Source: Thiobacillus sp. (GTDB lineage Bacteria > Pseudomonadota > Gammaproteobacteria > Burkholderiales > Thiobacillaceae). From it: DNA of 33,918 nt. This document shows, in pieces, positions 16,293 through 23,915 of the stretch. A program made the translations under genes and the position numbers. The notes beneath the pieces were generated by a model. It was not told the origin of the DNA. It ran no database searches and saw only the letters and a list, made by a program, of their open reading frames with translations. Positions within the stretch are counted from its first letter, which is position 1. The number at the start of each line of letters is the position of its first letter. Location of the stretch: NCBI GenBank assembly GCA_019459705.1, contig JAIBFE010000271.1, positions 1-33,918 on the forward strand. The letters are read 5' to 3'.

Positions 16293-16592
16293 ATGGCGAA
16301 TCTGAACAGCGAAACCCTCAGCGAAATGGTAAAACTGAAGTTCTCGTCGCGCAAAGCCGGTGGACCGGATATCGATCTGGTGAAGCTGGCGACGGATGCC
16401 GAATACGCTAACAAAACTCTGGCCGCGATCGAGAAACTGCCCTTCGAGTCGCTAGTGCTGCTATCGATGACGCTGCGCGTCAAACTCGGCCTGATGTCAG
16501 TGACGCCGGCGGAAGCTGCCAGGGAGATCGAGCCCGTCGAGAAGGAAAAGGAGGTGCCGCCCCAGCGCTACATGAGCGGTGCGCGCAGCTAG
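16293..16592 (+). CDS. Small hypothetical protein, 99 aa
   Basis: The start is set at the ATG at 16293 (MANLNSETLSEM); an earlier in-frame ATG at 16239 would add an unlikely, poorly structured 18 residues. The peptide is soluble and mostly helical by composition. It has a middle segment TDAEYANKTLAAIEKLPFESLVLLSMTLRVKLGLM and a charged C-terminal tail (EIEPVEKEKEVPPQR). I recognise no domain. It lies between the nirBD terminator and the ATP-grasp operon, and codon use looks like its neighbours, so it is probably real. The ribosome site is weak (GGA just upstream). Confidence 0.55.
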   Translation: MANLNSETLSEMVKLKFSSRKAGGPDIDLVKLATDAEYANKTLAAIEKLPFESLVLLSMTLRVKLGLMSVTPAEAAREIEPVEKEKEVPPQRYMSGARS

Positions 16593-16755
16593 GTCGAGGC
16601 GCTTGCCATCCAGGTCGTTCCCCCTCATTCTGAACGAAACGCCCGCACCAAGATGGGGCGGACTAGGGGGTGCGCGCCTCATTGTCAGCCGCTGCAACGC
16701 GTCTCCGGAACGCCGCTTATAGACAAGCTATTGATATAAAAGAGTCTATTTGGCC

Positions 16756-16771
16756 TGGCACAGTCGATGCT
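16756..16771 (+). promoter_or_regulatory. Possible sigma54 promoter of the ATP-grasp operon
   Basis: TGGCAC (16756-16761), five bases, ATGCT (16767-16771). The -24 half is perfect and the -12 half keeps the TGCT but has A for the first T. The predicted start near 16782 gives a leader of about 49 bases. An NtrC-like dyad at 16644-16660 is poor (9 of 12 bases). This is a candidate only. Confidence 0.4.
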
Positions 16772-16830
16772 GTGTACTGGGTGTGTTCCGCGAATCCTAG
16801 CCACAACGCGGTGCGAGACCGGAGACTGAA

Positions 16831-18279
16831 ATGAAGATCGATTGCGGGAGCTACCCGCTAATGGGCGGGTATGACGAGTTGCTGGAAGCGCCGGGCAAGC
16901 CGCGCGATGGTGCAGTCGGGTTATGCGACTACTTTGCCGGGCTGCCCGCCGACGAACTCGAGGCGCGCCATGATGCCGTCGATGCCGCCATCATGGCAGC
17001 TGGCATCACCTTCACCGTGTATTCCGAGGCCGGCAACATCGATCGCGCGTGGCCATTCGACGTGGTGCCGCGCATCATCGACAAAACCGAATGGGACCGC
17101 ATCGAGGCCGGGCTGAAGCAGCGGTTGCGCGCATTGAATAGGTTCATCGACGACATCTACCACGAGCAGAGGATCGTCAGGGACGGTGTGTTCCCCGCCG
17201 AGGTGCTGGCCGATTCGAAGAATTTCCGCGAAGCCTGCGTCGGGGCCAATCCGCCGTTTGGCGTGTGGGCGCATATCTGCGGCACCGACCTGGTGCGCGA
17301 CGGCGATGGTACGGTCTACGTGCTGGAAGACAACCTGCGGGTGCCGTCAGGCGTGTCTTACATGCTGGAAAACCGCCAGCTGATGAAGCGGCTGTTTCCC
17401 GAACTGTTCGCGCGCTATGACGTGCTGCCGGTGGACGACTACACCGCGCAGCTCTATGACATGCTCGCATCCCTGTCGCCGCGTGAAGGCGACCGGCCGG
17501 AGATCGCGGTGCTCACGCCCGGCATCTTCAACTCGGCCTACTTCGAGCATTCCTATCTTGCCCAGCAGATGGGCGCGCATCTGGTCGAAGGCTCCGACCT
17601 GGTGGTGCTCGACGACGACTGCGTGTACATGAAGACGATCGAGGGGCTGACCCGGCTCGACGTCATCTACCGCCGCATCGACGATGACTTCATCGATCCC
17701 GAGGTGTTTCGTGCCGACTCGGCGCTCGGCGTGGCTGGCCTGATGCGCGCCTGGAAGCAGGGCAAGGTCGGCATCGCCAATGCCCCCGGCGCGGGCGTGG
17801 CGGACGACAAGGTGGTGTACGCCTACGTTCCTGACATGATCCGCTACTACCTCGGCGAGGAGGCGATCCTTCCCAACGTGCCGAGCTATCTGTGCATGCA
17901 CGAAGCCGACCGCGATTATGTGCTGGCCAACCTCGACAAGCTGGTGGTCAAGCCGGCCAACGAATCGGGCGGCTACGGCATGCTGGTGGGGCCGAAGTCG
18001 ACGCTGGACGAGCAGGCGAAATTCGCCGAACTGATCCGCGATAATCCGCGCAACTACATGGCGCAGCCGACGCTGTCGCTGTCTACCGTGCCGACGCTGT
18101 GCGAAGGCGCGATCGAGCCGCGCCATGTCGATCTGCGGCCATTCATCCTGCAGGGACGGGATTTGTACGTGACGCACGGCGGCCTCACCCGGGTGGCGTT
18201 GCGGCGCGGCTCGCTGGTGGTGAACTCGTCGCAGGGCGGCGGCAGCAAGGATACCTGGATCGTGCAGGGAGTCTGCTGA
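16831..18279 (+). CDS. Circularly permuted ATP-grasp ligase (type 2)
   Basis: 482 residues. The ATG at 16831 follows CGGAGA at a suitable distance. The sequence matches the circularly permuted ATP-grasp type 2 family (formerly DUF404/DUF407): an N-terminal DYFAGLPADELEARHDAVD segment, the GVWAHICGTDLVRDGDGTVYVLEDNLRVPSGVSYMLENR core with Glu and Asn metal ligands, and C-terminal KPANESGGYGMLVGP. ATP-grasp enzymes join a carboxylate to an amine through an acyl-phosphate, so it is a predicted amidoligase of the cytoplasm making a peptide or tag. Its stop overlaps the alpha-E start by one base (TGATG). The association with alpha-E, transglutaminase and Anbu is conserved in many bacteria. The substrate is unknown. 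Confidence 0.9.
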   Translation: MKIDCGSYPLMGGYDELLEAPGKPRDGAVGLCDYFAGLPADELEARHDAVDAAIMAAGITFTVYSEAGNIDRAWPFDVVPRIIDKTEWDRIEAGLKQRLRALNRFIDDIYHEQRIVRDGVFPAEVLADSKNFREACVGANPPFGVWAHICGTDLVRDGDGTVYVLEDNLRVPSGVSYMLENRQLMKRLFPELFARYDVLPVDDYTAQLYDMLASLSPREGDRPEIAVLTPGIFNSAYFEHSYLAQQMGAHLVEGSDLVVLDDDCVYMKTIEGLTRLDVIYRRIDDDFIDPEVFRADSALGVAGLMRAWKQGKVGIANAPGAGVADDKVVYAYVPDMIRYYLGEEAILPNVPSYLCMHEADRDYVLANLDKLVVKPANESGGYGMLVGPKSTLDEQAKFAELIRDNPRNYMAQPTLSLSTVPTLCEGAIEPRHVDLRPFILQGRDLYVTHGGLTRVALRRGSLVVNSSQGGGSKDTWIVQGVC

Positions 18280-19235
18280 TGCTGGCCCGTGTCGCCGAGA
18301 ACCTGTACTGGATGGCGCGTTACCTCGAGCGCGCCGAGGATACCGCGCGCCTCATCAACGCAACCACCATGATGCTGATGGACATGCCGCGCGGCGCCAG
18401 TTTCGGCTGGGAAGACCTGCTCAAGGTAGTGGGTCTGGACGAAGCCTTCCACGCCCTGTACGACGAGGCGAGCGAGACGGCGGTGATGAGCTTCCTCATC
18501 CAGGACGAACGCAATCCATCGTCGATCTTCACTTGCGTTCGCCATGCGCGCGAAAACACCCGTACCTTCCGCGAAGTGCTGCCGCGCGAATCGTGGGAGT
18601 GGGTCAACGAACTGTATCTGTACGCCAGTACGCACATGACCCAGGCGCTCGACCGCCGCAAGCGCTTCGAGGTGCTGACCGAAATCATCCGCCGCCGCCA
18701 GGCCGTGGTCGGCCTGTTGTCCGGAACCATGAGCCGCGACGAGGCTTTCCAGTTCATGCGGCTGGGCAGAAATGTGGAGCGCGCCGACATGACGACCCGT
18801 GTGCTCGACGTCAGCTATGCGATCAACCTGCCGTATCAGAACAGCCAGTATCACGACCTCATCTGGATGAGCGTGCTGCATGCCCTGTCCGGGCACCAGA
18901 TGTACCGCCGCCATGTCGGCGTACGCGCCACCGACCACAAGGTGCTGGCCTTTCTGCTCAACGATGTGCAGTTCCCGCGCAGCGTGCGCCACTGCCTGCA
19001 CGAAATCCAGTTCGCCCTGGATGAATTGCCTGGCGCCGAACCGATGCGCCGCCTGCAGGGCATGCTCAGCCTGGTGGATGGCGCCGATTTCCGCAAGCTG
19101 GCAACAAGCGGGCTGCACGAATTCTGCGACGACATCCAGGCCCGGCTTGCCGACCTCAATGCGGTCATCGGCCTGACCTATTTCCGCGCGGCCCATCCAC
19201 AGAAGATGACGCAAAATCTGTTCAATCTGACCTGA
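18279..19235 (+). CDS. Alpha-E domain protein (DUF403)
   Basis: 318 residues, all-helical. It opens with the family's hallmark LARVAENLYWMARYLERAEDTARL, and an R-x-x-N-V-E-R-A-D-M-T-T-R-x-L-D-V segment near residue 170 repeats the same E-R-A-D/E pattern. This is the alpha-E family, which nearly always sits beside the circularly permuted ATP-grasp ligase, often fused to it. The start overlaps the ligase stop (TGATG), so translation is coupled and a stable complex is likely. The conserved Glu/Asp/Arg residues suggest a catalytic or substrate-binding partner role, but no reaction has been shown to my knowledge. Confidence 0.9.
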   Translation: MLARVAENLYWMARYLERAEDTARLINATTMMLMDMPRGASFGWEDLLKVVGLDEAFHALYDEASETAVMSFLIQDERNPSSIFTCVRHARENTRTFREVLPRESWEWVNELYLYASTHMTQALDRRKRFEVLTEIIRRRQAVVGLLSGTMSRDEAFQFMRLGRNVERADMTTRVLDVSYAINLPYQNSQYHDLIWMSVLHALSGHQMYRRHVGVRATDHKVLAFLLNDVQFPRSVRHCLHEIQFALDELPGAEPMRRLQGMLSLVDGADFRKLATSGLHEFCDDIQARLADLNAVIGLTYFRAAHPQKMTQNLFNLT

Positions 19236-19239
19236 CTCC

Positions 19240-20472
19240 ATGGCCGCATCGCTCAGTTTTCCCCGCTTCGGCGACAAGCAGAATTCGCCGGCTTTCGAGG
19301 ACTACCTCGGCCAGCTGCTGGAGGAGCGCGACCGCATCGGGCTCACTGACTGCATCCGTCAGATCGACGCGCTGATGATCACCGTCGAGCCCGCGCATTC
19401 GCTCGCCTACGTCGCCGAACTGTGCGTGATGACGCCGTATCACTATCTGGTCACGCTCGAATCCGAGTCGCACTTCACCCACATCCTGCGAATCTACATG
19501 AGCGCGCCCGACATCTTGGTGCGCGAGGTAAAGGACCCCAGCGTGCGCGGCATCTTCCGCAGCCTCAACGAGGTCTACCCGATCGGCGCGGTCAAGCCGA
19601 ATTCGCGCTACATGGGCGAGGTGCTGCGCGTCACCGACCCGCACGCGGTGGTCGACATGCAGAAGGCGCGCGACATCCGATTTTTCAACCAGGACCAGAT
19701 CAGGAAGCTGGAATTGCCGGGCAACATGGCGGTGGTCAAACCCAGCCCCTATACCCACAACATCGTCGCCTACTGGGAGCGCCCCGAGGCCGACATCCGT
19801 GTCTATGCGCTCGGCTGGAGCAGCATCCGCGAAGACATGCAGGCCGCCTACGAAGGCGCCAAGGCGACGCAGAAGAAACTCGGCATCGATGCGCTGCTGC
19901 TGCCGGTCGACCATCTGGCCACCCGCATCTACAGCCAGAACCGCGAAGCCGCGATCCTCGAATATCTGACCCTGTCGAGCTATTACTACTGGGGTTCCTA
20001 CGATATTGCCGACCAGAATTCCTCGACCAACGTCACCAAGAGCGTGCATTTTGAAAACGAACTCGAATGCCCGGCCAAGGTGTTCACCGCCGCCAATCAT
20101 CCCTACTTCATGAACCACCTGCTGACCGAATCGCCGACCGAGGCTTTCGTCCGCAATTTCGGCCCGCGCCTGCACCACATCGCCGTGGCGGTGAAGGACG
20201 GCGAAACCGCCGCGCAGGCCAATATCGATTACGTCGTCGCCTCGCTGCGGGACTGCGGCCAGACATTCCTGCTCGACGTCATCGGCTCGAAGGAGGAAGG
20301 ATTGAAACAGATCTTCTCCAGCGCGTCGGAGTATTCCTCGCTGATCATCGAATACGTCCAGCGCTTCGGCGGCTTTCAGGGATTCTTTACCAAGGACAAC
20401 GTCGCCGAGTTGACGCATGCAGCGGGGGTGGAGGAAAGCCTGCGGGCGCTGCAGAAGGAAGCGCAGTTGTAA
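19240..20472 (+). CDS. VOC-fold protein resembling 4-hydroxyphenylpyruvate dioxygenase
   Basis: 410 residues, starting four bases after the alpha-E stop with no ribosome site of its own, so probably coupled. The C-terminal half resembles HPPD. VDHLATRIY gives His225, LHHIAVAV gives His312/313, and LIIEYVQRFGG gives Glu371, then FFTKDNVAEL parallels the HPPD tail. These align with the 2-His-1-Glu iron triad of HPPD, with similar order and spacing. The first 200 residues are unlike HPPD and I do not recognise them. If iron binds, the protein could be an Fe(II) oxygenase acting on a 2-oxoacid or on the product of the neighbouring ligase. It is not the usual tyrosine-degradation enzyme: it is longer and lacks a hmgA/fahA neighbourhood. 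Confidence 0.65.
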   Translation: MAASLSFPRFGDKQNSPAFEDYLGQLLEERDRIGLTDCIRQIDALMITVEPAHSLAYVAELCVMTPYHYLVTLESESHFTHILRIYMSAPDILVREVKDPSVRGIFRSLNEVYPIGAVKPNSRYMGEVLRVTDPHAVVDMQKARDIRFFNQDQIRKLELPGNMAVVKPSPYTHNIVAYWERPEADIRVYALGWSSIREDMQAAYEGAKATQKKLGIDALLLPVDHLATRIYSQNREAAILEYLTLSSYYYWGSYDIADQNSSTNVTKSVHFENELECPAKVFTAANHPYFMNHLLTESPTEAFVRNFGPRLHHIAVAVKDGETAAQANIDYVVASLRDCGQTFLLDVIGSKEEGLKQIFSSASEYSSLIIEYVQRFGGFQGFFTKDNVAELTHAAGVEESLRALQKEAQL

Positions 20473-20657
20473 GGCTTGAAGGCGCTGAACTCGGGTGTCT
20501 GGAGTCACCCCAGGCTGCCAAATGCCGAATGAAAGCGCTTTGTCGGCTTGGCGAGTACAAAACAGTCACCCAAAGAAATTTTGCACATGTAGACAAAGCG
20601 GAACTACAGGCAGGCAGCCCGGCGTGAATAAAGCCAGATTGCCCGAACAAGCTATAG

Positions 20658-21323
20658 TCAGCGTGCGGGTTCTGCCACGAAAACCTCGACGCGGCGGTTT
20701 TTTGCACGGCCTTCTACCGTGTTGTTGTCAGCGATCGGTTCATTCGAACCGCGACCATCGATGGCGATGCGGTTTGTCGCCACTCCGCGGGCAACGAGGT
20801 AATCGCGCGTCGAGGCGGCGCGATTCACCGAAAGTGGATTGTTGATCGCATCCGTGCCGGTGCTGTCTGTGTGGCCGATGATGGTCACCATCGTCACCGG
20901 GTTTTCATTCAGGGTGGTGGCGAAGCGATCGAGGATCGGACGCAGGTTCGGCTTGATGTCATAGCGGTTGGTATCAAAGGAAACATCGCTCGGGATGTCC
21001 AGCTTGAGCCGGTTATCGGTAGTCTGGCTCACGCTCACGCCGGTTCCCTGGGTGGCCTGCTCCATCTCGGCCTTCTGTTTCTCCATGTGCTTCGACCACA
21101 GATAGCCGCCGCCCGCACCCACTGCGGCGCCGATCACCGCGCCGGTCGCGGCGCTTTTACCGGTGTTGCCGCCGGCTGTCGCGGCGCCGATGACCGCTCC
21201 GGCGGCGGCGCCAATCCCCGCACCCGTGCCGGTGGTCTTTTGCGTTTCGGTCATGTTGGCGCAGCCGGAAAGACCGCCAAGGCTAAATGCCATAGCGCTA
21301 AGAGAAGCGATGATTTTTTTCAT
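20658..21323 (-). CDS. OmpA-family lipoprotein with glycine zipper
   Basis: 221 residues. The ATG at 21323 follows GGAG by seven bases. Residues 1-21 are a lipoprotein signal ending in LSGC, so the mature protein starts at a lipidated Cys. Residues about 33-75 are a glycine-zipper stretch (GAGIGAAAGAVIGAA, GAVIGAAVGAGGGY) that could cross or line a membrane. Residues about 105-220 are an OmpA C-terminal domain with IIGHTDSTG, LSVNRAASTRDYL and GRAKNRRVEV, which bind peptidoglycan. It resembles YiaD/PA0833-type outer-membrane lipoproteins. It lies downstream of the transglutaminase gene with 226 bases between, and probably has its own promoter, so membership of the Anbu locus is doubtful. Confidence 0.88.
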   Translation of the reverse strand: MKKIIASLSAMAFSLGGLSGCANMTETQKTTGTGAGIGAAAGAVIGAATAGGNTGKSAATGAVIGAAVGAGGGYLWSKHMEKQKAEMEQATQGTGVSVSQTTDNRLKLDIPSDVSFDTNRYDIKPNLRPILDRFATTLNENPVTMVTIIGHTDSTGTDAINNPLSVNRAASTRDYLVARGVATNRIAIDGRGSNEPIADNNTVEGRAKNRRVEVFVAEPAR

Positions 21324-21549
21324 GAGATGACTCCAGTTCCTTCAAAAATATTTCAGTGTGGGTAAGCGTGCAAAGCTTGTGCGTCTGCCTTGGCCAATCG
21401 GTCTAAGTATGCGCCAATTTCACGACCGATCCCTTGCTGACTTGAAACGGCCGCCCAGTATCGAATTTTTTCCGCTACGCCAGTAACGGTCGTTGGCCGA
21501 ACTCAGACTGAAATTTTTTCTTTAAGCAGACATTCGCAGCGCCAACCTG

Positions 21550-22404
21550 TCACGCCAACTCCGTTACCCACACTCCCACGTCGAGGCTGGCACCCGGCAG
21601 CCCCACGAAGGCGCCGGATACCGGAGGCACCGATTCGGGCAAGCGCGCTACCGCGACGGTGATGTGGTCGCTGCCCACGATTTCACCGGTGCTTGGGTCG
21701 AAGCCTTTCCAGCCCGCGCCGGGCAGGAACACTTCGGCCCAGGCATGGGTGGCGCCGTAGTTCACCGTTGATGGCGGTGCATGCAGGTAGCCGCTGACGA
21801 AGCGCGAGGCGAGGCCCAGGCGGTGTGCCGCCTGCATGAATAGATTGGCGGAGTCGCGGCACGAGCCGCTTTCGCGGGCCAGGGTTTCTGCAGCGGTTTG
21901 AACCCCGGGTTCCTCGCGCAGCTGATACGTCAGCGTCTGATGAATGCGGGTGCACAGGCGCTGCAGCAGGGCGTAGGTCTGGATCGTTTCACCGGGCCGC
22001 CATACGTTCGCCACCCATTGAGTCAGTGGATCATCGGCTGCGGGGGCGGCGCCATTCAGGTAGGGCGCCAGCAAAAACCGGTCCTCGGGCGTGTAGGCAA
22101 ACGGGTAGTTGATCGCGTAATCGGCCACCAGAAAATCCAGCGGCGCTTCGTTGAATTGCTGGATGATGGACTCGCTTTCGATCAGGAGCTGGCTGGTTGG
22201 CGTGTCGAACGTGGCGATCGCAACCGAGTTGTCCTCCGCGTCGCGATGCCAGCGCAGGGTGGCCGGCGGCGTGATGTCGAGGTGCGAGGACTCGATGCGC
22301 AACTCGTGGCCCTCTCGTGGCCGCAGGCGCAGGATGTGGGGCTGAAGCTGCACCAGGCCGGAAAAGTTGTAGTAGGTGCGGTGAAGGATTTTATAGCGAT
22401 GCAT
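21550..22404 (-). CDS. Transglutaminase-like protein
   Basis: 284 residues. An N-terminal beta-rich domain (MHRYKILHRTYYNFSG, LRLRPREGHELRIESS) precedes a transglutaminase/papain-like core with the triad Cys182 (SGSCRDSA), His220 (ATHAWAEVF) and Asp236 (FDPSTGE). No signal peptide is seen, so it acts in the cytoplasm. Proteins of this class cleave or form amide bonds. They are regular partners of the circularly permuted ATP-grasp/alpha-E pair and are predicted to hydrolyse or transfer its product. The fold and start resemble the N-terminal part of the large gene at 23916-27275, so the locus has two paralogous transglutaminase modules. Confidence 0.88.
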   Translation of the reverse strand: MHRYKILHRTYYNFSGLVQLQPHILRLRPREGHELRIESSHLDITPPATLRWHRDAEDNSVAIATFDTPTSQLLIESESIIQQFNEAPLDFLVADYAINYPFAYTPEDRFLLAPYLNGAAPAADDPLTQWVANVWRPGETIQTYALLQRLCTRIHQTLTYQLREEPGVQTAAETLARESGSCRDSANLFMQAAHRLGLASRFVSGYLHAPPSTVNYGATHAWAEVFLPGAGWKGFDPSTGEIVGSDHITVAVARLPESVPPVSGAFVGLPGASLDVGVWVTELA

Positions 22405-22471
22405 GGCTCATCCTGTATGCCCGCTCTGCGACATGGGGGCCAGTGTGGCGCGCATGATTGGGGTGTCGATT

Positions 22472-23212
22472 TCAGGCGGGCGGTGCCGGAATCCGTTCCA
22501 GCACGGCGGTGAAGGGCACGGGCAGCAGACCCTGTTCACGCAGTTCGTTTGCCACGTTGTGGATGTGGACTGCCTCCCAGCGTGCAGGAAAGCCGCCCAT
22601 CACCTGTGCGATGCCGATGACCTCGAGCAGCTCTTCCGGGGTGACGTCGCTCCGGGTGAGGAGCTCGCGGGTATGCAGGCGCACCAGCCGCTGCTTGCGC
22701 ACGACCAAGCTCATCAGCAGCGCGATCAGGTTGTAGAACTTCAGATTCGAGACCTTGCCGTTGGGCAGGTGCGGCCAGTCGGCGAAGCGCTGCCAGTGCT
22801 TGGTGTAGGCATCGAACAGCAGGTAGGTGTCGTCGTCGGCCTGGGCGCGCACATACAGCGCGATCGCCTGCACCGTGTTGATGACGGCCTCCGGTGCCTT
22901 GGCGCGGATCGCCCCGTCGATGTGGGTCAAGGCGCATACCTCGCAGCCATCCGCGATGGCGGCGCTGTAGATGAGGATTTCGCTCAGGTGCCGTTCCTTC
23001 GAAAACACCCCGCGCGAAACCAGCAGGCGCGCCATGTCGAGCAGCGCATCGCCGAGTTCGACGCCCTTCTTGACGAAGCGGGCGGCCTGCGGATCGGCCT
23101 CCATCGTGGCTTCGGCATCTTCCTGCAAAGCCATCAGCAGCGAATTCGCGCCACCGGCGATGCTGTGCGCGTCCTGCAGATCCAGTCTTCCGTAAGGGTA
23201 TTCGTTAGACAT
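22472..23212 (-). CDS. AhpD/carboxymuconolactone-decarboxylase-like protein
   Basis: 246 residues from the ATG at 23212; the longer frame upstream lies inside the preceding gene. The start overlaps the end of the MinD-like gene by eight bases, so the two are coupled. Around residues 79-100 ILIYSAAIADGCEVCALTHIDGA carries the C-x-x-C-x-x-x-H signature of the AhpD fold (Cys90, Cys93, His97). In AhpD these Cys act as a thiol redox pair with peroxidase or disulfide reductase activity. The C-terminal half (RLHTRELLTRSDVTPEELLEVIGIAQVMGG) looks like a second, Cys-free copy of the same helical repeat. It is a cytoplasmic protein. A redox or decarboxylase role is possible; the partner is unknown. Confidence 0.7.
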   Translation of the reverse strand: MSNEYPYGRLDLQDAHSIAGGANSLLMALQEDAEATMEADPQAARFVKKGVELGDALLDMARLLVSRGVFSKERHLSEILIYSAAIADGCEVCALTHIDGAIRAKAPEAVINTVQAIALYVRAQADDDTYLLFDAYTKHWQRFADWPHLPNGKVSNLKFYNLIALLMSLVVRKQRLVRLHTRELLTRSDVTPEELLEVIGIAQVMGGFPARWEAVHIHNVANELREQGLLPVPFTAVLERIPAPPA

Positions 23213-23894
23213 GAAGGGTGTCGATCTCGCTGTAGGCATGTTTAAGCCACATCTTAACGCGCTGCCGCTCGAGGATGCCGAGCGCATGCGCGTCGGCGCG
23301 CTGCGTGGCCGACCAGAAGCTGCTGCTGTGGCCGTCGATCTTGATCATCGAGGTTTCGTGCAGGCGCTTGACGTTGATGATGCGGGCATGCAGTTCCAGC
23401 GCGCGCTGCTTTTCGCCGGAGGCGTCCAGTAAGTCGAAGTTGTCGCCACGGATGTGGTTTTGCACCAGCACGTAATTCATGCGCGAGCCGAATCGATCGA
23501 GCAGATTTTTCAGCAGATCGACCGAGTCACGGCCCGAATCCATGACGTGCCAGTAGGTGATCGCCACGCCCAGTTCGCTGGACAGTTCCAGCAATCCGGA
23601 ATCGTCCATCCATTGAGTGAGGGCGTCCTGCGTTTGCGCGGCGAGATCGACCAGGATGCTGCGGTCCGGATCGGCAGCGGCCGCTTCGACGATGGCATCG
23701 AGGCTCTCATAGTTGTCGACGACGACAGGCGAAGCGTAGCCGGCGTAAAAGCGCATCAGCGCGCCGTGGGAGCGGTCGGTGTCGAAGCCGAGGAAGGGCC
23801 GCTCGTGGTCGATCAGGTATTGCGCGAGGATGCGCGCGACCAGCGATTTGCCGACCCCGCCTTTCTCGCCACCGATGAAGTGGATGTGGGCCAT
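23205..23894 (-). CDS. MinD/ParA-like P-loop ATPase
   Basis: 229 residues. The N-terminus IHFIGGEKGGVGKSLVARIL contains the deviant Walker A motif K-G-G-x-G-K-S (Lys11, Lys16), the signature Lys marking the MinD/ParA/NifH class. FLGFDTDRS follows as the switch I region, and ILVDLAAQTQDALTQW as Walker B/switch II. There is no amphipathic C-terminal membrane helix of MinD type that I can see. Such ATPases dimerise on ATP and act as positioning or loading switches. It lies 22 bases after the start-proximal transglutaminase-DUF2126 gene in the direction of transcription and overlaps the AhpD-like gene, so it belongs to the same operon. It is not part of a par locus: no parB and no centromere-like repeats are near. 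Confidence 0.8.
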   Translation of the reverse strand: MAHIHFIGGEKGGVGKSLVARILAQYLIDHERPFLGFDTDRSHGALMRFYAGYASPVVVDNYESLDAIVEAAAADPDRSILVDLAAQTQDALTQWMDDSGLLELSSELGVAITYWHVMDSGRDSVDLLKNLLDRFGSRMNYVLVQNHIRGDNFDLLDASGEKQRALELHARIINVKRLHETSMIKIDGHSSSFWSATQRADAHALGILERQRVKMWLKHAYSEIDTLHV

Positions 23895-23915
23895 GGAATT
23901 TTCCGTTTAAGGGGG

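Noticed and set aside
16726-16745. Possible sigma70 promoter around TTGATATAAAAG before the ATP-grasp gene
   Set aside because: No acceptable -35/-10 pair at 16-18 bases could be formed; only AT-richness supports it.
20492-20510. GGGTG/CACCC hairpin after the dioxygenase-like gene as a terminator
   Set aside because: Five-base stem, eight-base loop and no U-tract, so it is too weak to call.
23205-23894. ParA of a plasmid or chromosome partition locus
   Set aside because: No parB or repeated centromere-like sites are near, and the gene is coupled to an AhpD-like gene within the transglutaminase block.
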